Below are positions 1 to 5,788 of a stretch of 5,788 nt of DNA, piece after piece. The notes under the pieces are model-generated. The model was not told the DNA's origin. It searched no databases and saw only the letters and a list, made by a program, of their open reading frames with translations. Positions within the stretch are counted from its first letter, which is position 1. Every line of letters begins with the position of its first letter. Origin of the DNA: UBA4661 sp002405405 (GTDB lineage Bacteria > Bacteroidota > Ignavibacteria > Kapaibacteriales > UBA4661); assembly GCA_036847245.1 (NCBI GenBank), contig DAIUAL010000220.1, positions 1-5,788 on the forward strand, written 5' to 3'. Position numbers and translations under genes: made by a program.

Positions 1-1
1 T

Positions 2-1624
2 ACTGCAATTGCCGTGAGTATTGTTGTGGGAATATGTATCGGTGTCGGTACCATGCTTTTTGTTGTCCCACTACGTTCAACTGATAGTGCTTCGGAGCAA
101 TTCCGAAAATTACAGATGATCTATGATAATATAAACCGTGTCTATGTCGATGATATTCCTTCGCAAAAACTTGTTGAGAGTGCAATTAAAGGAATGTTGA
201 GCGAGCTTGACCCCCACAGTACGTATATCCCAAAGCAACAAAAAGAACGTAATGATGAAGAGTTCCGGGGGAATTTTGATGGTATCGGTATTCAATTTGA
301 ATTACTGCATGACACGATTCATGTTGTTGCTCCTATTATCGGAGGACCAAGTGAAAAACTTGGTATTCGTGCCGGCGATAAAATAGTCAAAATCAATCAA
401 GAATCGGCTGTGGGAATTACCAATGAAGATGTTATGAAGCGACTCAAGGGTCCAAAAGGGTCGGTTGTACATGTCTCAATCTATCGTTCAGGGATCAAAG
501 AATTGCTTGAATATGATATTACGCGCGATAAAATTCCTGTGTACAGTGTTGATGCTTCTTACATGCTGGACAACGAAACAGGATTTATTTCTTTTGTTCG
601 GTTCTCAGCAACAACCGTCGATGAATTCCTCAAATCTGCTCGGGATTTGCGTTCGCGGGGTATGAAAAAATTAGTATTGGATTTGCGCGGTAATCCCGGC
701 GGATATTTAGAAACTGCATATGAACTTGCCGATCTTTTTATTCCTGCAGGGCAGACGATTGTCATGACAAAGGGGCGGAGACCGGAATTTAACGAAGCAT
801 ACAAAGCAACCGGTCGTGGCGAATTTGAAACTATGCCCTTGGTTGTATTGGTAAATGCGGGTTCCGCTTCTGCCAGTGAAATTGTTGCCGGTGCTATTCA
901 GGATCTTGATCGTGGATTGGTCGTCGGTGAAACATCATTTGGTAAAGGAGTGGTTCAACGGGGCTATGGACTGCCTGACGGCTCAGAATATCGACTCACC
1001 ATTTCACGGTATTACACACCATCAGGAAGAAGTATTCAACGTGATTACAAAGACCATAAAAAATATCAAATGCTCGAAGGTCGTGCCATTACCGATGAAG
1101 GAGATAATATCGAACATAAAGAGGGTAAAAGTCCTGCTGACTCTATGAAAAAGATCACCAAGCAAGGTATGGATTCATTGCCTCAATATAAAACACCGTC
1201 AGGTCGCACGGTCTATGGCGGAGGGGGCATTGTTCCTGACTATGTGGTCAAAGCTGATACGATTACTCGATTTACAGCAGAACTGTTAGGTAAGGTGATG
1301 CGCGATTTTGTCAGTCAGTACAATGCTACAATGACAGATTCAATCAAGAAAAATTACCGTGATTTTACGAGCTATGCACAACGATTTGAAGTTACACAAG
1401 GTGATCTCCTTGCCTTGAAAAAACTTGCTGAAAGTAAGTCGATGATATGGAATGAACGCTCCTTTGAGATTGATCGACCGCAAATTGCAACGTATATCAA
1501 ATCGCAATTAGCTCGTGCTGTGTGGAATCTCAATGACGCAGCGGCGATTTCAGCTATGAAGGATCGGCAAGTGCAAAAAGCAGTGCAACTTCTACCCGAA
1601 GCTAAACGTATTGCAAAATTATAA
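2..1624 (+). CDS. S41 family carboxy-terminal processing protease (CtpA/Prc type), 5' end cut by the window edge
   Basis: This is a membrane-anchored periplasmic serine protease that trims or degrades envelope proteins from their C-termini. Numbering here starts at the GTG at 14, but the frame is open to the left edge (codons Thr-Ala-Ile-Ala precede it). That GTG lies inside a hydrophobic helix with no room for a ribosome site, so the true start is upstream. Domains in order are the N-terminal transmembrane anchor (about 1-20), a helical segment containing DPHSTYI, and a PDZ domain (about 88-165, starting at FDGIGIQ). The S41 catalytic core follows (about 185-345). Its SASASE motif gives nucleophile Ser286, FGKG gives the general base Lys311, and Gln315 in KGVVQ completes the Ser-Lys-Gln triad; all are present, so it should be active. 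The YTPSGRSIQ and YGGGGIVPD motifs follow, then a helical C-terminal extension of roughly 120 residues, as is common in Bacteroidota-type homologues. The DUF3108 gene starts 59 bases downstream without a terminator between, suggesting cotranscription. The family call is secure; the substrate is unknown. Confidence 0.95.
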   Translation, partial: TAIAVSIVVGICIGVGTMLFVVPLRSTDSASEQFRKLQMIYDNINRVYVDDIPSQKLVESAIKGMLSELDPHSTYIPKQQKERNDEEFRGNFDGIGIQFELLHDTIHVVAPIIGGPSEKLGIRAGDKIVKINQESAVGITNEDVMKRLKGPKGSVVHVSIYRSGIKELLEYDITRDKIPVYSVDASYMLDNETGFISFVRFSATTVDEFLKSARDLRSRGMKKLVLDLRGNPGGYLETAYELADLFIPAGQTIVMTKGRRPEFNEAYKATGRGEFETMPLVVLVNAGSASASEIVAGAIQDLDRGLVVGETSFGKGVVQRGYGLPDGSEYRLTISRYYTPSGRSIQRDYKDHKKYQMLEGRAITDEGDNIEHKEGKSPADSMKKITKQGMDSLPQYKTPSGRTVYGGGGIVPDYVVKADTITRFTAELLGKVMRDFVSQYNATMTDSIKKNYRDFTSYAQRFEVTQGDLLALKKLAESKSMIWNERSFEIDRPQIATYIKSQLARAVWNLNDAAAISAMKDRQVQKAVQLLPEAKRIAKL

Positions 1625-1671
1625 TTGACGTTTTTTTGTTCAAGAGACATAATCCTGTTGTTTCATTTTCT

Positions 1672-1676
1672 AAAGG
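1672..1676 (+). promoter_or_regulatory. Ribosome binding site fixing the GTG start of the DUF3108 gene
   Basis: AAAGG lies 7 bases before the GTG at 1684. It supports this start over the upstream TTG at 1636, and the resulting protein begins directly with a well-formed signal peptide. The call rests on sequence match and spacing only. Confidence 0.6.
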
Positions 1677-1683
1677 TTATCAC

Positions 1684-2496
1684 GTGAAATCCACGTTCGT
1701 ACAAGTATCACGCAAAAGTAGTGCTATCGCATGGGTATGCTTGATGATGGTCATGCTTTTCGCAGGTCAAGCTACTGCACAAGTTTTTTCTGTTGGTGAA
1801 GTCATTGAGTATCGTGTATCCTATTTGGGGATCAATCTTGGTACCGTTAAAGTAATTACCGAAGGAACACCTTCTATCGGTGGACAACAAGTTGTCAAGG
1901 CTAAAGGTTTTATTGACTCGAATCCGAATATCCCTTTTGCATCGATTCATGCCATTTTTGAAACATGGTATGATCAACAGGGACGATTCTCTCATCAATA
2001 TCTTTCCACCTAAGAAAAATCAAAAGATACGTGGCAGTATGACAAGTATGAGTTCAAGTATGATGAGAAAAAAATTCGTTTGGAATCAGGTACCAAAGGT
2101 ATTAAAGAAAAAGAATATGAACTGCAGACCGCACGACGTTGGCATGATGGCTTATCACTCTTTTTTATGGCGCGGCAGTTTTTGCGTTCCGGTAAAAATG
2201 CGTCTGTACCAACAATTATTGAAGGCGATACAACACGTACAGATATTTACTTCGCGTCAATGAAAAATGAAAATGTTGAAATTAAATCTGCGAATTATCC
2301 TGTGAAAACAGTGTACTTCAAAGGTGAAGCAAAATGGCGCGGCGTGTATGGTTTAACCGGAAGATTTGAAGGATGGTTCAGCGATGATAATGCTGCCGTG
2401 CCTATCCGTGCAAAGATGAATACTCTTGTGGGCAATGTCGATATCGAATTGGTGAAATGGAATCGCACGGGTAATTGGCAACCACCGCGTGGGTAA
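1684..2496 (+). pseudogene. DUF3108 exported protein, interrupted by one in-frame TAA
   Basis: The frame codes for a DUF3108 family protein, an exported family of unknown biochemical role. I choose the GTG at 1684 because AAAGG sits 7 bases before it and the product then opens with a classic signal peptide: basic residues (RK at 10-11), a hydrophobic core (about 14-27) and a cleavage site after Ala-Thr-Ala (residues 30-32). A TTG at 1636 in the same frame would add 16 polar residues with no clear ribosome site. The mature part begins FSVGEVIEYRVSYLGINLGT, the usual DUF3108 opening, and includes FETWYD. Codon 110 of 270 is TAA (2011-2013). After it the same frame continues with EKSKDTWQYDKYEFKYDEKK and ends with the family-like GRFEGWFSDDNAAVPIRAKM and IELVKW. 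No frameshift is involved. Full length (270 codons) fits the family. Translation probably yields a 109-residue secreted fragment; a TTG at 2080 could open the second part but has no convincing ribosome site. Sequence error or a strain-specific mutation is possible. Confidence 0.85.
2011..2013 (+). other. Premature in-frame TAA within the DUF3108 gene
   Basis: This TAA follows Tyr-Leu-Ser-Thr and precedes Glu-Lys-Ser-Lys in one uninterrupted reading frame. DUF3108-like sequence lies on both sides, so it is a single nonsense codon and not a gene end. One-base ancestors include CAA (Gln), AAA (Lys) and GAA (Glu). No terminator or intergenic gap follows it. Confidence 0.85.
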
Positions 2497-2530
2497 GCCT
2501 TATCGAAATAATATTGTGAAAACAAGTTAT

Positions 2531-2570
2531 GCCGCTCCGGAGAAAACTCTTGAGCGGCTTTTCTTTTTTC
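2531..2570 (+). terminator. Intrinsic terminator after the protease/DUF3108 unit
   Basis: GCCGCTC (2531-2537) pairs exactly with GAGCGGC (2552-2558). GGAG (2539-2542) and CTCT (2547-2550) can extend the hairpin inward around an AAAA loop, with one mismatch between the two stem parts and one G-T pair. The T-rich run TTTTCTTTTTT follows at once. It lies 34 bases after the DUF3108 stop, so it ends that transcript and separates it from the sugar kinase gene. No matching A tract precedes the hairpin, so it should work in one direction only. Confidence 0.9.
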
Positions 2571-2637
2571 GTGATAGATTGTAGGGGTAGTTGAACATAT
2601 ACATGCATTCTCATTCATTTTTGCTGATGGAAAATCT
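2571..2637 (+). promoter_or_regulatory. Leader region expected to hold the sugar kinase promoter
   Basis: A strong terminator ends just before this 67-base stretch and the kinase ATG follows it, so the kinase promoter most likely lies here. The only core element I can point to is TTGAAC at 2591-2596, a fair match to a -35 box, but no good -10 box sits at the right spacing. I also see no clear Bacteroidota-type TTTG/TAnnTTTG pair. GGA at 2629-2631, six bases before the ATG, is a weak ribosome site. This is placement by inference. Confidence 0.35.
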
Positions 2638-3576
2638 ATGATAATTATCGGTATTGACGGAGGCGGCACGAAAACACGTTGTGCCGTCTATAATGAAAAG
2701 CAAGTGCTCTTATCTGAAGTTGAAACAGGTACTGCAAAGGTGAGCATTGTTGGTTTAGAAAAGTCAGCTCATCGCATTACGCACCTTATGAAAGAAGCTA
2801 TTGCGCTTGCAGGAAAAACAGGTGAACGCATTGCTATGGCAATAATTGGCTTGTCCGGCGTGTGGCTGATGGAAGAAGGGAAAGTTCTCCAAGATGAAAT
2901 TGGTAATCTTACGGATCAATATGGTTTGTCGATTGAGCGTATTCGTGTGGTAAGCGATGTTGCTATCGGCTTAGAGGGAGCATTGCAAGGAGGGGCAGGT
3001 ATCATGCTTATTGCAGGTACCGGTGCTATTGCTGTGGGTAAAACATCTGAAGGGAGCTTGGTGCGATGTGGTGGGTGGGGTATAACTTTTGGTGATGAAG
3101 GTTCTGGCGCATGGATTGGGCGCGAAGGACTTCGCGCAGTCTGTAAAGCTCTCGATGGTCGTGGTACAAGTACATCGTTAGTTAGTGCTATTGCAGAGAT
3201 TATTCCTGATTTTGATACGGATAATCCACGCACTTTGGTGATGGCATACAATAACAAAGTATTTGACGAAGGAGTTATTTGCCCGATTGTGGTGCAATGT
3301 GCAGATGCAGGTGATGCCGTGTGTGGCGCAATTGTTGATACGGCAGTTGCAGAACTCTTTGGTGTTGTGGACGGTCTGCGAACAAAACATTTTGCATCGG
3401 AAGAGAATGTACCGGTTGTGCTTTTAGGAGGGTTGAATGAATCGCCAACACGTGTGCATCGTTTGTTGGTCGCAAAATTGGTGTCATCAGGATTTCGTGT
3501 TCAGCCACAACTTCTCTCGGCAGTCGAAGGAGCACGCGATCTTGGTATGAAACTCATAGGCGCATATCCGTTATAA
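2638..3576 (+). CDS. BadF/BadG/BcrA/BcrD-family ATPase, probable N-acetylglucosamine kinase-like sugar kinase
   Basis: This is a 312-residue cytoplasmic kinase of the ASKHA (actin/hexokinase/Hsp70) fold, complete from ATG to TAA. Phosphate-1 is IGIDGGGTKTR (residues 4-14, with Asp7). Asp107 in VVSDVAIGLEGA falls where the catalytic base of NAGK-type kinases is expected. The second phosphate loop is AGTGAIAVG (126-134). The family signature GGWGITFGDEGSGAWIGREG spans 145-164, and the adenosine-binding segment VVLLGGLNES lies at about 260-269. The length matches N-acetylglucosamine kinases, and there is no iron-sulfur cysteine motif as in the benzoyl-CoA or 2-hydroxyacyl-CoA dehydratase activators of the same superfamily. 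The likely reaction is ATP-dependent phosphorylation of N-acetylglucosamine or a related amino sugar, feeding murein recycling or chitin use. Substrate is not proven; a glucosamine kinase is the main alternative. Terminators on both sides make it a single-gene transcript. Confidence 0.88.
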   Translation: MIIIGIDGGGTKTRCAVYNEKQVLLSEVETGTAKVSIVGLEKSAHRITHLMKEAIALAGKTGERIAMAIIGLSGVWLMEEGKVLQDEIGNLTDQYGLSIERIRVVSDVAIGLEGALQGGAGIMLIAGTGAIAVGKTSEGSLVRCGGWGITFGDEGSGAWIGREGLRAVCKALDGRGTSTSLVSAIAEIIPDFDTDNPRTLVMAYNNKVFDEGVICPIVVQCADAGDAVCGAIVDTAVAELFGVVDGLRTKHFASEENVPVVLLGGLNESPTRVHRLLVAKLVSSGFRVQPQLLSAVEGARDLGMKLIGAYPL

Positions 3577-3597
3577 TGGACTTGACCTATAAACAAC

Positions 3598-3633
3598 AAA
3601 AATCCCCGCTTGACAACCAAGCGGGGATTTTTT
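3598..3633. terminator. Bidirectional intrinsic terminator between convergent genes
   Basis: ATCCCCGCTTG (3602-3612) pairs perfectly with CAAGCGGGGAT (3618-3628) around a five-base loop, ACAAC. Five A bases stand at 3598-3602 and six T bases at 3628-3633, so each strand reads as a GC-rich hairpin followed by a T tract. It lies 21 bases after the kinase stop and 19 bases from the receptor stop on the other strand. One element thus serves both convergent genes and leaves no room for another gene in the 76-base gap. Confidence 0.95.
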
Positions 3634-3652
3634 GTCATTACTTTTCAAGAAA

Positions 3653-5788
3653 TTATTTGTCATTGAAGAAGTAGCGGATACCAACTTGTAATTGCCATAC
3701 ATCGGAGATAAATGAACCCGGACGATATGGGCTGATTGGCAATGTGAGATTCCCATCTGCGCCGACTGATGCACCATTCAAGCGATATTGTGGTTGGTTG
3801 CCAGCAGTAACACCTGCAAATTGAAGTGGAGCATTATTATTCACTACATCAGCAACACCCCATGCTTTGTTGAGCATATTGCCAAAGTTGAAAATATCAG
3901 CACGGAATTGCAAGCGTTGTTGGTAACCAATCAGATCAACAGCAAACTCGTGTGATAATGCTAGATCGATGCGGTGCAACCATGGGCGTAATCCACCATT
4001 GCGTTGGAAATACTGTCCACGAGCATTATTCAAGTTCTCATCACGTGAAATAAATCCATTCAATGCATTCCATTGATCAGCAGCCGTGAATGTGCGAGCA
4101 GCCGCTCCACTGCCAATAGTTAGAGGCACAAAATTGATTTGACTTTGATCAGCGGGTACAAACATTAAATCGTTAGCAACCAATCCATCACCATTAACAT
4201 CGCCAGTTACAATGTATGTGTAACGATCTTGTGTTTGACCTTGGTAGAACAACGAAATCGTTGTGTAACCAATATTTTTACCAAGATCACCCAATACTTT
4301 CGACCAATCGAAACGGTAGTTCAATTGAGCAATAAGACGATGGCGTAAGTCATTTGTTGAGAATGCTAAGTCTGGGCGATTATTGCCATTGACATTAATA
4401 TTATCACGCCATGACGAAAATGCAATAGAACCAAAGCTACCCAAATCACGAGCACGACCATGGGTGTAAGCAACCATCGCATACAAGCCAAAATCAAATG
4501 TTTTTTGGAGTTGGGTTGTCAGTGTGTATGAATCACCTTGGTCAGTTGTATTCAATAAGATTGCATCGGTAATTTTATTAATGCCACGATTTAAGATATC
4601 TGCACCTGCGGCACCTGTTGCAACATTCGTTCCTGCTGAACCCTGGTAGCGAACACGGTTATCAGCACCTGAGAAGCGATTTTCCACACCACCAACCAAT
4701 GCAGGATTATTCAAGTTTGCATTAGTATAAATAACTGCTGCAATGTTTTGACTGTAAATACCTTCAACTGTAAAGACAGTACCTTCGAGTACAGGAGCGA
4801 GCTTGCCAAGATCGAAGTCTGCCGCAAAGTTTGAACGCCATACTTGTGGATATTGGAAATTGTTTGCCGTCAATGCTAAGTTATACGAAGGTGCCGGTGT
4901 TAGGTTCGTTGAATTATTAATCGCAGGACGATTAGGGTTGGTAAACGGATCAGCATTCGGCGACCACACTAATGTACCGCCACCAGGAATTTGAGATGCT
5001 CCAGTACCCAAGCGTGCATTCGTGATGCTCACTGTACCATTGTACACACCATTGTTACTGACTTGGTTAGAAATAATTACGAATGGTACGCGACCAGTGA
5101 AAATACCTGTACCGCCACGCACTTGTAATGTACGATCACCAAAAGCATCCCAGTTAAAGCCAAAGCGGGGAGCTAACAATAATTTCGATGCAGGAAGTGT
5201 TCCAGTGCTATAACGATTACCATCAGCGAATGTAAAGCCCGGGAATGTTGTATCACGACCATCGGTACGACGACCAACGCCACCACTGACTTCTGGATTT
5301 ACCAAAGCATCTGTACCGGCAAATGATTGAATATCGCCACGAACACCGGCAGTGATTTTGAGATTGCGATGGATATTCCATTCATCTTGCAAATAGAATC
5401 CAAATTGTTGTGCACGGGTTTTGGCAACGGGAACTGTACCACCGGGCAACTGTGAGAACCACTGACGGTACGATTGCAATGTTACCGGACGTGTATTATT
5501 GATAGCGGCATAGAAATCACTGAAAGATTGGAACTGATAAACACTACTGATCTCAGGTGTAAAGCCGTTCTCAAAGCCAAATGCTTCTAAGTTGAACCCC
5601 GCGGTGAGAACATGTTCGCCCAAATAGCGAGTAACATTCAATTGAGCTTGATAAGTATCAGTATTCAAAACATTATTCGGTGTGAATGGCTCATCACCAA
5701 ATGTTGTTACGTTACGACCGGCGGACAAAATATAAACTGTCGGCATACGTACCGCACCAAATAATTAGCGGTAGTCACTATTTGCTGT
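3653..5788 (-). CDS. Oar-like TonB-dependent outer-membrane receptor, beta-barrel part; 5' end beyond the window, interrupted by an in-frame TAA
   Basis: This is the C-terminal barrel of a large TonB-dependent transporter, which imports a ligand across the outer membrane using TonB/ExbBD energy. From the ATG at 5746 it reads 697 residues, but there is no signal peptide, carboxypeptidase-regulatory-like domain or plug, which the roughly 1000-residue Oar-like proteins carry. That ATG is therefore internal and the gene starts off the right edge. Barrel signs are alternating aromatic/polar strands, FGDEPFTPNNVLNTDTYQAQ near the top, ITAGVRGDIQSF, RFGFNWDAFGDRTLQVRGG, FSTNDLRHRLIAQLNYRFDW, LQFRADIFNFGNMLNKAWG, and the C-terminal strand WQLQVGIRYFF, typical for assembly by the BAM complex. 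GDVNGDG at residues 515-521 is an Asp-rich loop often seen in this family. In the same frame, 5788-5765 reads Thr-Ala-Asn-Ser-Asp-Tyr-Arg-stop, followed by LFGAVR before the Met. The substrate cannot be told. The family call is strong; whether the gene is intact is doubtful. Confidence 0.88.
5765..5767 (-). other. In-frame TAA near the right edge within the receptor gene
   Basis: On the - strand the receptor frame reads ACA GCA AAT AGT GAC TAC CGC TAA TTA TTT GGT GCG before the Met at 5746. LFGAVRMPTVYIL reads as normal barrel sequence starting before that Met, and TANSDYR resembles the strand before it. The TAA therefore looks like a nonsense codon and not the boundary of a real gene. CAA (Gln) is one transition away. 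Only seven codons upstream are visible, so a nearby indel cannot be excluded. Confidence 0.6.

Noticed and set aside
855..1148. Overlapping + strand open frame inside the protease gene
   Set aside because: It covers the catalytic region of a well-supported gene in another frame, and its translation shows no domain character.
1636..1683. TTG at 1636 as the start of the DUF3108 gene
   Set aside because: It has no ribosome binding site and adds a polar stretch before the signal peptide. The GTG at 1684 has AAAGG at good spacing.
2591..2619. TTGAAC at 2591 as the -35 box of a defined kinase promoter
   Set aside because: The hexamer 17 bases downstream is a poor -10 match, and the lineage may not use this consensus, so I did not call a specific promoter.
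2916..3535. Antisense open frames opposite the sugar kinase
   Set aside because: Their products are of odd composition (Pro/Ser- or His-rich) and lie fully opposite conserved kinase motifs. They are shadows of the coding strand.
4184..4204. GDVNGDG motif as an EF-hand or dockerin domain inside the receptor
   Set aside because: It is a single short Asp-rich loop in a barrel protein, and similar loops are common in Oar-like receptors. The second repeat needed for a dockerin is absent.
2011..5767. Reassignment of UAA to a sense codon
   Set aside because: All four genes visible here end naturally with TAA at the expected C-terminus (1622-1624, 2494-2496, 3574-3576, and 3653-3655 on the - strand), so UAA terminates. 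Gln codons CAA and CAG are also used normally.

Overview
The window looks like chromosomal DNA of a moderately AT-rich Gram-negative bacterium. The Oar-like TonB-dependent outer-membrane receptor, the long carboxy-terminal processing protease and the DUF3108 protein together suggest the Bacteroidota/Chlorobiota (FCB) group, possibly an Ignavibacteria- or Kapabacteria-like lineage. That placement is inferred from protein style only; there is no rRNA or other phylogenetic marker here. Gene density is high. I see no mobile element, CRISPR array, tRNA or rRNA.

Layout. From the left edge to about 2.5 kb on the + strand lies a probable two-gene operon: an S41 (CtpA/Prc-type) periplasmic protease cut by the window edge, then a secreted DUF3108 protein whose frame is broken by one in-frame TAA. 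A strong intrinsic terminator (2531-2570) ends this unit. Next on the + strand is an intact BadF/BadG-type sugar kinase of the N-acetylglucosamine kinase kind (2638-3576). A near-perfect hairpin flanked by A and T tracts (3598-3633) then serves as a shared bidirectional terminator. The rest, 3653-5788, is the - strand gene for the beta-barrel part of an Oar-like TonB-dependent receptor; its 5' part (signal peptide, carboxypeptidase-like domain, plug) lies beyond the right edge.

The products mostly concern the cell envelope: a membrane-anchored periplasmic protease, an exported protein of unknown function, an outer-membrane receptor, and a cytoplasmic kinase that could phosphorylate amino sugars. 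A link between the kinase and envelope or murein recycling is inference only.

The main oddity is two in-frame TAA codons interrupting otherwise continuous coding sequence, one in the DUF3108 gene (2011-2013) and one at the right edge in the receptor gene (5765-5767, - strand). Both are one C-to-T change from CAA (Gln). All four natural gene ends here also use TAA, so TAA does work as a stop. Recent pseudogenisation, phase-variable or strain-level mutation, or sequence error are the sober explanations. I did not find a clearly new biological system.
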